A DNA stretch of 64,000 nucleotides from Drechmeria coniospora. Taxonomy: Eukaryota; Ascomycota; Sordariomycetes; Hypocreales; Ophiocordycipitaceae. The translations under genes were made by a program, and so were the position numbers. The stretch spans positions 10,846,520-10,910,519 of the forward strand of contig NC_054389.1 of the NCBI RefSeq assembly GCF_001625195.1, in the 5' to 3' direction. The notes under the pieces are model-generated. The model worked only from the letters and a program-made list of their open reading frames with translations, did no database searches and was not told the DNA's origin. This document shows positions 9,671 to 21,570 of this stretch, one piece after another; the stretch's first letter is position 1; the number at the start of each line of letters is the position of its first letter.

Positions 9671-12600
9671 ATGGCGACGCCGACGCCGACGCCGACGCCG
9701 ACACCGACCTTGGCCGACAAGCTGGACAAGATCAAGTCTCCCGGTCTGCAGAGCCAGCAAAAGGTGAGTCTCTCCCTTTCTTACTTGCCCCCCACCCCCC
9801 CCCCCCCTCTCCGTCCTCTTGGGGAAATGCTGACCGTTGTTCGCTCTGTTGTAGACGGTCGTCGTGCTGCAAGCCGTCGAGGCAACGTTGAAGGAGCAAA
9901 ACACGCCACCCACGGCCACGGCCTATTTTGCCGCCCTCCTGGCCCTATTGCAGCAGGCCAACACGGATGGCGTTGTCAACATCGAACTGGCCACGCCTGT
10001 CGTCTACCTTCTCGATGTCGTCACCCCGTACGCCTCGCAGCCGCTTCTGCGATCCAAGTTCACCCAGATCCTCACTCTGCTTGCGCCCGTCCTTCTCATG
10101 CAGGATGCCGAGCCGATTCTCCTCCGGACCTCCATTGGCTCCCTCGAGTCCCTCCTCCTCGCCCAGGATGCGCCGTCTTGGGAGCTTTCCGTCGCCCAAA
10201 TCGGACCGCGCCGAGCCGTTGCCGGACTGCTCAACCTCTCCCTCGACCACAGGCCAAAGATCCGGAAGCGCGCACAAGATGCGCTCAAGCGGGTCCTCAA
10301 AAACCCCCCTCCGAGCCCGTCTCTGGACCACCCGGCTGCCGACATGTGCGCTGGCACCGCGCTGAAAAATCTTGAGGATCTCGCGAGCCAGGCGGCCGAA
10401 GCACGAAAGGGCAAGAAATCCGCCGCCACCACGCACGACCCTGCCTTGATTCACGCTTTGCAGCTGGTCAAGACGGTAGCCACCGCCAGCGGCGGATGGC
10501 CGAGTACAAAGATCGAGTCACTCTGCGAGTTGCTCCTGGCCATTGCCAAGACCGGAAATGAGTACATGACCATGGCTGGCTTCGAAATTTTCGAAATGAT
10601 CTTCGAAGGCATGTCCGATGATGTCTCCTCCGCCAAGCTGCCGCGACTCATGGAAATCATCGCGGAATTGCGACCCGCCGCCAACGACACGCAGCTTGTG
10701 CCTGCCTGGCTTGCCATCCTTTCCCGAGGCTATGATGTCTCCTCCCAGGTTGAGCCCAGTGAAACCTTCCAGAATCTTCCTGAGCTCTTCGTCATGGTCG
10801 CCCAGTTCCTCGAATCCCACTCCGAGAACATTCGCATCTCGGCCTCCGAGTGCCTCGTGTCGTTCATGGCCAACTGTATCCCGCAACAGGTTATCATCGA
10901 GCCCTCAATATACGACGAAAAGGTCCTGGATAAGATTTCCAAAACGGCCGAGTCGCTCCTCACTGTCAAGTTTCAGGCCGCGTGGTTGCAGACCTTCAAC
11001 GTCCTCGGCGCCATGTTCACCTCCCTGAGATGGAGGGCCTACCCAAGAATGCTCAACGTCACGAGGACTATTGGAGAGATCCGAGAAAACTCTTCTTTCC
11101 ACAGCAAAAAGGAGGCCGACGAAGTCATTGGCCAAGCCGTCCAGGCCATGGGGCCCGAAGCCGTCCTCTCCGTCCTTCCACTCAACATCATCCGACCCGT
11201 CAAGGGCCAGCCGGGACGAGCGTGGATGTTCCCTATCCTGAGGGACTATACCAGCAACACTACGTTGGCACATTTCAAGAAGGAGATGGTTCCCCTCAGC
11301 CAACTCATGTTTCAGAAGGTTCTTGACCACGGGGAGGCCGACAAGACCATGGAGATCAAGATCTACGAAACCCTCGTCCAGCAGACCTGGTCTATACTTC
11401 CTGGGTACTGCGATTTGCCTCTCGACTTGCCCGAGGCCTTTGATCAACCCTTTGCTGAGATGCTCGCCAACCTCCTCTACCAGCAAGTCGCCTTGAGACT
11501 AGATGTCTGTAGGGCGCTCAAAACTTTGATCGAATCGAACCAGGCAATTGCCACCATCGGCGAGGACGAGGAAGACTTTTTGCTCCAGAGCAGAGTGTCG
11601 CGCGAATCAGCCAAGAGCAATCTCGCTACTCTAGCACGGTTTTCCGGCAACCTTCTTGCCGTCCTTTTCAACGTTTACACCCAGACCCTCCCACAGAGCC
11701 GAGGCCCTATCTTGCAGACGATCAATGCATTCCTCAGCATCACTCCCAACCAGGAGGTCATTGACACCTTCGACCGCGTGAGCAAGATGCTTGCGACGGA
11801 ACTTCAGAATCGCCCATCGCCCGAGGAGAAGAGCAAGCAGCAAAAGTCGAAGGACCATATGCCGTCAACGGCACAGACGCTCATGGACCTCGTCATTACC
11901 ATGTCCGCCTATCTTCCACGCGAAAGCTTCGCCGCCTTGTTTGAGATTGCGAACGCCGTCATCTTCAAGCAGGACGAGCCTCAGCTGCAGAAGAAAGCGT
12001 ATAAGCTAATACCACGCCTGTCAGACTCTGACCTTGGCAAGGCCGCCCTTCAGGAAAGAAATGCTGAACTCCAGCAGCTCTTCCTGTCGAGCGCTGAGAA
12101 GGTCTCCGCCCCGGCTCGCCGTGAGCGATTGGCCGCCATTCTGTCACTCCTTCCTTTTATCCCCGACGACTCACTCCATTTCCTCCCCGCGGTGCTGAGT
12201 GAGGTGGTTATCAGCTGCAAGGAGAACAACGAGCGGACGCGAGAGACGGCGTACGAGCTACTGGTCCAGATGGGAAACCGGATGATCGCTGCCAACGACG
12301 CCTTGATCGACAACAGCAAAGTCTCGCACATGCCGGATGATGCTCCGGCTGCCAAGGCCAACATTGAGGAGTACCTCACCATGGTCAGTGCCGGTTTGGC
12401 AGGCAGCACACCGCACATGATTTCCGCTTCCATCACAGCTATTACCCGGCTTTTGTACGAGTTCCGCTCCAATCTCAGCGAGCAGACGCTCTCGGACCTC
12501 GTCCAGACGATGGACCTCTTTTTGACTTCGAACAACCGGGAAATCGTCAAGAGCTGCCTTGGCTTCGTCAAGGTGTGCGTCATCAGCCTGCCAGTCGATC

Positions 12601-13535
12601 TGATGACCCCTCGCTTGCCGACGCTCGTGCCGAACCTTATTGTCTGGAGCCACGAGCACAAGGGTCACTTCAAGGCCAAGGTCAAGCACATCCTTGAGAG
12701 GATGGTCCGCCGCTTCGGTTACGACCTCATTCACAGCCAATGCCCTGAGGCGGACAAGAAGTTGCTTGTCAACATACGCAAAACTAAGGAGCGGGCCAAG
12801 AAGAAGAAGGACGCCGTCAAGGCAGGCCAAGATGACGAGAGCGACGCCGAAGACGGCGACCAACACAGGAGACAGTTTGGGAACGAATATGACCAGGCGC
12901 TCTACAGCAGCGAATCGGAGGACGATGCCGGTTCTGACGATGACGCAGACGTTAAACCCAGGAAGAAGGCGCAAAAAGGTGGTCGGACGTACATTGTGGA
13001 GGACGACGACGAGCCCTTGGACCTTCTCGACAAGAAAGCCTTGGCAAACATCTCCTCTACCAAACCTGTGAGAATGCGCAAGCCGACCAAGACGAAGGCC
13101 AGAACGGACCTTGACGGCAAGCTCATCCTCGGCAAAGACAGCGACGACGAGGCTGCCGACGGCGCAATGGATGTTGACGCGCCCGAAGGCTCTGGCGTGG
13201 GTGCCTATGTCGCTGCCCTCAAAGGCAAAGACGCCGCCAAGCGTGGCCGCGGCGGCAAGCTCAAATTTTCGAACCGACGGAGCAATGATGATGACGAGAT
13301 GGAGGATCTGGATGCCGGGGACGCTACCGCCATCAAGAGCAAGATCAGTCCTGGACGAGGAGGAGACCGCGGCAGCAAATTTCGGGGCCGGGGCGGTGGC
13401 GGCCGGGGCGGCGGCCGGGGCGGACGCAGCGGCAAGGGAGGCATCGCTTCTGGGAGGAGAGGGCTAGGCGTTGAGAAAAAGCATGGTCCTTCGATGGGCA
13501 GCGGAGTTGGAAAGCCCAAGAGAGGTCGGAGCTAA
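9671..13535 (+). CDS. RRP12: Ribosomal RNA-processing protein RRP12
   Basis: RRP12 is a HEAT-repeat protein needed for export of both pre-ribosomal subunits and maturation of 18S and 25S rRNA. Exons are 9671-9763 and 9855-13535, separated by a 91-nt intron with a GTGAGT donor and a C-rich tract (9788-9807), giving 1257 residues. The N-terminus carries a Thr-Pro dipeptide run from an ACGCCG microsatellite, then LADKLDKIKSPGLQSQQK joined to TVVVLQAVEATLKEQ. The NUC173 region follows roughly at 200-520, with HEAT-like helices to about 1000. The tail is Lys/Asp/Glu-rich and ends in an RGG box (RGRGGGGRGGGRGG). The first exon has the only in-frame ATG before the domain. No upstream domain is missing. 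Confidence 0.95.
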
Positions 13536-14182
13536 GAGCCGCGAACGGTAAAATCGTATGATAAAAAGTCTCTTAGGGAATACCCACGCATCATGAATGT
13601 TATTATCTGGCATGTTTGTTTTATTGCCATTTTAGTGGTGTTGCACCAGTGCAGTCAAGCGAATATGCACATTGAGGTAGGGATCAACAAACCGGCATTT
13701 CTACCTCGAGCCGTAACGCCATCGCTTTGCTATGCCTAGTTCCGTTGGCCGTCATAACAAAATCTCTCGTCCATGCAGTGTCGCTTATTCTTTCGTCTCA
13801 TCATATGCCAAGAGGAGGGTGTACAATGTATGCCAACGCTCAGCAGATACCCAACGCCGTCACCATGGAGCAGGGTTTCAAACGCCATATGCTATGCCCT
13901 TGCATCGCGCAATGTCTTCAACAACAAAGGATGAGTATGATAATCAAGCAATAAAAGGTTCTCATCGAATGGCACGAACATGGTCCTGACTGGATACGCG
14001 AGGACATTCCGATCCGTAATACTCGTAGCGATTGCCACTTGGCGGAAGTTCGTGCGACTGTCGATAAACTGGCTCACAGAATGAGTGCGGTGTGCTGGAG
14101 GCAAAGTCGTACCGAACCCTATGGTATGTGAGCATCCCCTTGAAAGGGCGAAGAAGTAGTCACGGTTCGGGCACAAACAAAC
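13536..14182. other. Convergent intergenic region (RRP12 / DUF2293 gene 3' ends)
   Basis: About 650 bp lie between two converging stop codons. No gene or structural RNA was recognised. It contains an AT-richer stretch with an AATAAAAGG word near 13950 that may relate to 3' end formation. Confidence 0.45.
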
Positions 14183-16469
14183 TCACTCTGCCTGATGTAG
14201 CTGTGATGGAGGCGGAGGGTATTGGCCAAACGTCGGCCGATGTCCGGGGTTGTGGCCCCCTCCGAGGTAGGAAGATGTTTCAGTGATGGCGGGACGGGCA
14301 GGTTCCCACGAATTCAAGGATGATTGATGTATTGGGGCAACGAGCGAGTGGCTCACCCGAGATGGATTGCCAGACCGGGAAATGGGTACTGTCTCAAATC
14401 CAGGAGTGTCTAGGCTCGCTCGCAATGTGCTTGAACCTTCCTCACTGGACACGACTCTGTGGTGAGCTGGAAGCCCTGTCACTTGACGGCCAGGTCGCAA
14501 CGTTTCGTTGAGTCGGTCATTCATGATGGAGGGTGTATATGGATCTGCAACTCGCTCGTAGAAGCCAGCCCGATCCTCCATAAGAATGGGGTTTGAACGA
14601 CTACCAGGAGGGGCAGCATTCGCCACGATTCGATCAGGTGCCGAATGGACCGTGGATGAACCTGTGCCATACTCGCTGGTCGCAGCCCGAGACCACCCGG
14701 GGACAGCGGCATAACCAACGTGATGACCGTAGTCGAAGTGACTCGCATCTCGCGGCTCCAATGTCTGCGGCATGCCTACGGGGTGGTACCTGGAAGAACT
14801 GGCGTACATGTCCGACACAGCCGGCGGGCGCGAGGTTTCCGGGGGTGCGGACTCAATGGAACGTACCAACATATCCTCGACTGGGGTTTCCAGATGATGC
14901 GTCTGATTCAGGTACGAAGCTGACGCTGGACCTCGGCCTGGCTGGCCGCGAGTTACCAAATTGACCTCAGCAAAGGTTGCCAGGGCACCGGGGAGCGGCG
15001 TATTCCTACGCCGGGATTGAGGAACATAGCCATTCGAGCTCGGGGCGCCACCAGGGAGACCAAAACTGATAGGTGTACGGTGGCCTTGATCAGCGTTAAC
15101 AGCGCCAGCTATGGGCTCGTCGAAGGGCACATGAGTAACTTGTCGTATGTGACCCGCTGAAGCGTCGGTCGCACGACTACGCTCCACGGCTTCGCTCCAT
15201 GCTTGCTGAACGGCTGCGTATCTCTTGAAGCCGCGGCGTTGGGCCCGGCCTGGCCGAGCTTCATCGGAGCCTCGAGTGATACTCAACATGTGAAGTTCCC
15301 TGGTGGTCCCGGTAGAGAGGAGGCGAGAGGAGGCTCTGTCAGACACGTTCACCACATCCACACGGGAATCTAACGGTCTGGTGGAATCGGCAACACTAGC
15401 ATCTGGAGGGTTTTCGTCGTCGAAATCGTCGTCTTCGGAGTCTGAGATGACAACGACTTCTCGCAGGATCTCCTCGAGCTGGTCGCGTCCAGTCTCCTCG
15501 TCGCCCCGCCACTTGACGAGGACATCGAGGCATGCCGCTTGGATGGTCTTTCGTGACTCATCCCAGCCCACATCCCTGAGCAATTCATCATACCTAGTAT
15601 GGCAATGCCGTATGTGTGCCAAGACGGCCAGCTGAGCCCTTCGAGCCAGCGGCACATCGGCAGAAAGACCAACAGGGAGTTTGCCTCTGTAGGAACTACG
15701 CTGTGATAGCGGAAGGTCAGCTGCGGCGGCCGGTTGAGGCTTGATGTTGATCCCATGTGGACGTACTCGAGTGAAAGAATGGTCGATGATCATCTGTCGG
15801 TCAGTGTGGGGGATGCGAGGGAACAGGTCCCGTAGGACGGCATCGGCCTGAGCATGGTATTCCCTCTGCGAATAGGGGATAGGCTCAGGGCGGGCGTTAG
15901 GGTCCACGGGTAGGTGAATAGGACTATCCATGTGAATGGCTTTAGCCCTCTCAACTATGCGGCTGTCAAAATGATATCCGACGCGGTTGACCTGATTGGC
16001 GAAGCTGTGAGGGTCCAACTCATTCGTGTTCTGAAAGCAAGGTTAGCTGAACGAGGTATCGACGAGCATAACTTTTCAGCAGGCCGTACTGCAACGATGA
16101 ACATCTTTGCACCGCTCTCCCGCGACATCTCCTTGCAGGTGCTGGTGAGTGATGGGTGGCCAGCGGCAACAAAGTCATAACCTCGGGGAGGTATTTTGGA
16201 GAAGGTGTTCTGCGAAGGAGTCAGCCGCAGGGGACAACAGTGGAGAACGAAAATGTGCCTGCCTCGATCACGAGCTTGATTTTCTTGTCCTTGTTCTCGA
16301 CAAACTCGAGGTATGTGTGATGCTTGTCCTTCGGCTTAGGAAGCGGTTTCGTCGCGACGAGGGCAGAGCAGCGTGGGGGTGCAAAGGAGCCATCACGGGA
16401 CCTGTTCTCGCGCCAGTGCCTTCCCTTGCCCGAGGAGGTAGCTGGCAACTTTCGCTTATTCTTGCCCAT
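14183..16469 (-). CDS. DUF2293 domain protein with SUMO-interacting-like motif
   Basis: Function unknown. Three exons (16469-16272, 16209-16090, 16030-14183) give 721 residues. The start is MGKNKRKLPATSS. Splicing restores IPPRGYDFVAAGHPSLTSTC, KEMSRESGAKMFIVA and then NRVGYHFDSRIV, matching the N-terminal part of DUF2293-type fungal proteins. The DUF2293 core is AVLRDLFPRIPHTDRQMIID, LARRAQLAVLAHIRHCHTRY and the following helix, up to about residue 280. A hydrophobic-acidic run VVVISDSEDDDFDDE near residue 300 looks like a SUMO-interacting motif. The rest is a long disordered Ser/Pro/Gly-rich tail. Intron 1 uses a weak GTGATC donor (62 nt, GCTGACT branch) and is the least certain join; intron 2 is 59 nt. 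Confidence 0.85.
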
Positions 16470-16950
16470 GTCTCAAAACAAGAGTCGCGGCATGCTCATG
16501 CTCAAGACGAAAGAGCAGACGGGGCCAAGGATAACTAGCAGGGCGTGAGTAGGGAGTGTCGGGAATGAGGGCATGCAGTTGATGCGACGAGTCACAGGCT
16601 GCTGGAAGCAGGACAGACATCCAAGGCGATTCCGGGACATATGCGGAGCTCTAGAGGAGGGAAAGACGACTGGACAGCGGGATGAGTGCTTCGAAGGGCC
16701 GCGCCGTGCTGCTGCCGCTGCCGATCCTACTCGATTCCTGACCGCCTTCGCTCTACACGAATCCTGACCTGGCGTGAGGTTGAAAAGTGCAGCAGGGTGG
16801 CGGTGTGGAGTACCAAAGAGACAGACAAGACGTTGAGGTGAAGGAATGAAAGGGACCAGGCGTCAGAGCAGAAGTGGGAGAGAGTTGTGTTCCATGGGGA
16901 ATGAGGTAAGGCAACAGGCGGTGATGGCTGTGCTGTTGCTTGGGCAGCAA
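16470..16950. other. Upstream region of the DUF2293 gene
   Basis: No gene recognised. It should hold the promoter and leader of the minus-strand DUF2293 gene. Purine-rich stretches occur near 16540-16700. Confidence 0.45.
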
Positions 16951-19900
16951 GTGTTGAGCACAGAACGGTCGTCAGTGGCCATTACCTAAAACTTCCCGCT
17001 GAGGGGAGTGGTTGTCAAACCAGCCAATCAAGATGCGGGGCGCGAGAGGATGGAGAAGTGGTTGGCCAATGACATGCACATGTACTTCTAACACATGTAA
17101 GTACGGAGTAGGGTACAAACAGTAATAGTAAATCGTGCCCCAGGTCGTCGTACCTGCTCCTGTTCGTTTTGTTCTATGTTTGCTTGTGCGCACACTTGTG
17201 GCGATTACTACCAGGTTGGAATGCTCTTTCACTTCTGCCAAAAGAGTACGACAGAAGAAAAGGCATATCGTTGTGCTTCGGCTGGCAGCGAACGGAGAAG
17301 CGCTAGTAGCAATGATTCGGGCGTCCATAGGTGCAGCAGGGCAATAGAAGTACAAGGAAATATGTATTGCTGTACGGAGTCCGAATGCAATAGTTTTGAA
17401 ATGCCAGTACGTGGATTAGACGAAACCCATGCGCTACTACTTACTGCTATGCAGCCTTAGAGCTCTCGGACTTACCTGGCCCTTCCCACGTGACTTGCAT
17501 CCCGAGCGAGCATTGTCCAGTATTATTACCAGCTGTTCGTTTCAAGGTGCCCCGAGCACGGACTGCAGGAGGAACTGGCGACATCCATTGTACTGTACGG
17601 AGTAGTCTGTATTATCCCATCCGCATGGTTACTGTACGTGTCCGTCCATGTAAGTACAGACATTTGACAATGGTGCCCAAGCCGTAACAGGAGATGGGGG
17701 CAGGGATGGGCGAGGGGCTAGTACCAAGGCCGTTGGGCTTCGCCGAGGCGCAGGTCTCGTTCAGCGTGGCCAGTGTTGCCTGTCTCGGGACACTGCCACA
17801 CTCGGGTTTCACGGGAATTCCTGAAATGTCCACGATGTAATAATAGACACACATACCTGCTCCGTAATTACTCGAATGTGGTTTTCGGATCTCGTTTAAC
17901 TGGAATGAAAGTTCTTCGCCTAGCGGGTCGCATACACGCACAATCTCGCGTGCGCAAGGTCGAGATCGAATGCCTGAGCCTCTTCTCGAACAGATTGATA
18001 GTTGGAAGATGCGAACAGGCTTCGATCTCGAGCTACCTCTGCGCTATCTGGAGTGAATTTATTGCCCATGCTGGCGTAGGTTGACCGACGGCTGTTCGCA
18101 CACAGACGTGCACTCTTCAATCTTTAATTGACACTCCTTGCTGATTCGGTAACCAAGCTCGATTGCGAGTCAGTTGCTTGGAGTTGGTATGCAAGCTTCA
18201 GCGACTCGGTTCCCCGCGGAGTATCACACCAGAAGAATGGCTGTGCCAAAGTATCGAGAATTAATTTTAGTGACGGCGCAGTGGCTTGCTGCTCCTTGAA
18301 GAGAAGCGAGTCCATGTGCAGAGTACGCGGAGTAGGTTCAGCATGCACGCAGATCCTCGGGCGGAGTGGACAATGCTCCTAGGACTACCTACGATATGCC
18401 TGTGCGTACCCCGTACATGCACGCACTGTAGATGCGATGCGGATATTTCCGTGCAAACAATACGAGCTACTGAATAATGCTGGCGGCTGTGCTGTAGTCG
18501 CATCTATTGTCACGAACTTCCCATCGGGTGTTACGTAAGGCGGCGTTTCAGGGCGCATCAACAATAACAAAGGCCTTGCATCTCATGAACAAGGGACGAC
18601 ACGACATTCGCGGCAACGCTGTCGGACAATGCACCATGGCTTCAAGCAGCAAACCATAACGACAGTGGAGGAATTTTTCGGCAGGCACATAACTCCTCAA
18701 CAATTGACAGGTCAGCGTCGGAGGCAAACAGCGGCGAATCGCCCGGTGCCCTTCCAGGGTCACTGGTGCGTGTCTGAGATGCACCGCCACGGCAGCAAAT
18801 TTCCTGCTTTCTTGGCTGGCACATGATGCATCACATGACATGGTCAACACTATGGATGTTTCTTGTGCCTCATCAAAGCGTCTGCATGTGTCCGTACAGG
18901 GGAGGAAAGACGGACGAGTACAGTAGGGTTCAAGTACGGAGTAATTGCATTGTAATCCAACGGAGGAAGTACAAGTAAGTAAGTATTACATGTACGGAAT
19001 ACATGCAGTGCCAAAGGTTTGAACCCCCAAACATGCGACCTGCTCGCACGGGAATAACCAGTTCGCAGACGCACCTTCGGACGCCGAGGTACCTCCGCCA
19101 TGGCCTGTCTCGTCTTGTCGCGCTACACAACTCGTGTATGTGCTGTTTTTGGCGGCCCAATGATTCAGTTCTAGCTCAACGAACATACCACAGTACTGTA
19201 CTAAAGCTTGTACAGATATTGTGCAGGCGGTACTCCGCAAGTACATGCACTGTACCCTCAGCACCGACACTACCGCCGTACTCTATGACGGAGGACGAGC
19301 ATCGCACTACCTTGAACTTCCGGGAAGCATGGACAGTTGTTCAATAGACCAGACTACGGGTTACGAGTACGAGGGCATCAATAGACGGCTAAACAATAGT
19401 TCCACATATTGGCAGTTACCTGCCAACCGATTTGTTGAAGGCCATTCCACAGGGGGAGTGCCAAGGCGCCAGGCTTCGGGTATGTGGCAGGTAGTCAAAG
19501 TCAAAGCCGGACGATACCACTTCCGCTTTCTCTCGGTGGCGTGGAACTGACTGGGAAATGCTATTCCCGGCCGAATGAAGCATGATGAGGACTCGCTCAT
19601 GAGTAGCATTCGTCAGCCTTATGTTCGAATAGATACTTGGATGGTGCATGGACGAGTGTTGTACAGCACGGGCACGTAATTAGCACTATGATATCCGTGC
19701 TGGCTGTGACTGGGTTTTCGATTGGCCAAAACTGCTGGATGACATGCGCTGACAAGCGCTGACATGCGTCGTAGCAAGAAGGGACCGAACGGACTTGATT
19801 GACAGAGAGGAGAACATACCTGGTTCTGTCGTGCGCCTACCTAACTAGTAGCAAGTATGTACCAGGAATACCAGTGGTGACAACTTGTTTGTTGAGGGGA

Positions 19901-21110
19901 TTGTTAACACTTGCTTACCATTGGTACAGTGCTGAGCCGCTGATCGCAACATGCAACTGGATGATTGGTACCACTGAACGCGGCTACTAGTGCGTGTGCC
20001 TTGCACCTAGTGAACCGTACTTTTGTACCACCAACGCAAGTGCCCCGGACGGACGCGAAGTGGGAGCGGTGACATCAGCGGCCACGGTTGGCCGACGGAG
20101 GCCAACTGTCCTGTAACGGACCAAACTCCCAATGAAGGGACCTACCCGTAGGCGCCCAAGCAAACCCAAGATCACGTACTGTCCACATTCTCCTTTTCTT
20201 GGGACTGCGTGCCAACTTTTCTTTAGTACTGTACATGTAGTGCAAATGCGAGAGAGGGGAGGATGGAACACGAGGACGGACGAGAACGGTGTACCGGTAC
20301 ATGCGCTTCGCGGTACAAAGCACAGTGCTTTTACAGTACTTGTACAAGTATGGGGGCTCGTACTTGGTACGAGCAGACCGGGAGTATTAATTACTTGTTT
20401 ATTACCAAAGTACGGTTCACCCTTCATAAACTGGTACTCCGAACTTACATCATGCGAAGTTCCGAGCTGTACTCCATAGTACGTACTTGTATTGCTGGAC
20501 TTCAATGTACGGAGTACAACGAGGCGTAAAAGTACAGCACATGTGTTATTACTTGCTGGTTAACCCAAATACGTAGTGTACTGTACTTGCGAGTACGGAG
20601 TACAGGTACGCCTATTCCTATAGGTATGCTTGAGTGAAAGCCTGGTGTCTATGTACTTGTTGTACAATCTATCCGGTACATACCCCGTACTTACAAGTAC
20701 GTCCAAAATATCACATATCTACAGGTGCGCACTGGAGGTATTCATCGTCCAGGGACGGAGCAGAAGTACATGGAAGTTTAGATATACTGTAAGTGTACAT
20801 GTACATATAAGTACTTGTACTACTCCCATGTTGGCACTTGCTTCGAGGTATTACTGTACTTATAGAGCACTCCGCACTCCGTCCTCCGTACATACTCCGT
20901 ACAACTACATGCTAAGATAACACTGCATACTTGTACGGAGTACCTGACACACTCCTAAACTAATATACAGTACATGTACTCCGTACTTACTTGGGTGATC
21001 TGGCGGCTGCGGCTCAGACTCACATGCAAGAAGCGGGGCACAGGGGCTGTGAAAAGCGGGCCTCGTTGGGCCGACAGTCCAATCAAGCCATACTGCTGCT
21101 GGGAAAAGGC
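16951..21110. repeat. Gene-free island rich in GTAC words
   Basis: About 4 kb without a supported gene. It is studded with GTACGGAGTAC and its complement GTACTCCGTAC or one-base variants, for example near 17101, 17595, 18934, 20507, 20593, 20933 and 20976, and with AGTACTTGTAC/AAGTAAGTAC runs densest at 20.2-21.0 kb. Open frames in it are short and look random. I saw no transposase, terminal repeat or tRNA. What the word does, and whether it is a remnant of a mobile element, is unknown. Confidence 0.7.
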
Positions 21111-21570
21111 TTACGCGTCCACCGCCCACTTCCCGTTACCTGATCCTTGCTCTCCTGCGCCATTCCCTGCATGCTCCTGCCTTCACCACGCACACAAGAG
21201 TCCCGATGTAGCCGGCGCCCAGACAGCCAAGGCAACCGTCATTCATCCATCCGCCACCCACCCGTACCCATCCATCCGTCCATCCATCCGTCCCATTCAT
21301 AGCGTCTCCCTCCCCGTCCCTCCTGTCCCGTTCAGATAGCACTCTCTCGCTTCCCATATTCAGCCGGTCCATTTTCTACATTGCTTCACCACCATCGTCA
21401 TCGTCTTCGTCAACGTCATTCCCCATTGAACCTTTTCGACACCGATAATCCTTCGTCTACCGTCTTGTCAACGAGTCAACTGCCTTGACTTGCCTAGCTC
21501 CGTCTGTCGTCAGCTTCGACGGCGACGATTTGCCAATAACGCATTGCGTTGACGAGCCATCACATCCGCA
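21111..21570 (+). promoter_or_regulatory. Pyrimidine-rich leader/promoter of bZIP gene
   Basis: This CT-rich stretch upstream of the bZIP start includes a CCATCCATCCGT repeat near 21265-21300 and one ACGCGT word (21113-21118). Long pyrimidine-rich leaders are common before strongly expressed fungal regulator genes; assignment as leader is inference. Confidence 0.45.

Noticed and set aside
17612..17941. 109-residue minus-strand open frame in the first island
   Set aside because: Short, no family motif and no supporting context; other frames of similar length occur by chance nearby.
16951..21110. GTAC repeats as a CRISPR-like array
   Set aside because: Spacing is irregular, repeats are short and in both orientations, and the organism is a fungus.
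16951..21110. A transposon or retroelement in the islands
   Set aside because: No transposase, reverse transcriptase or long terminal or inverted repeats could be seen.
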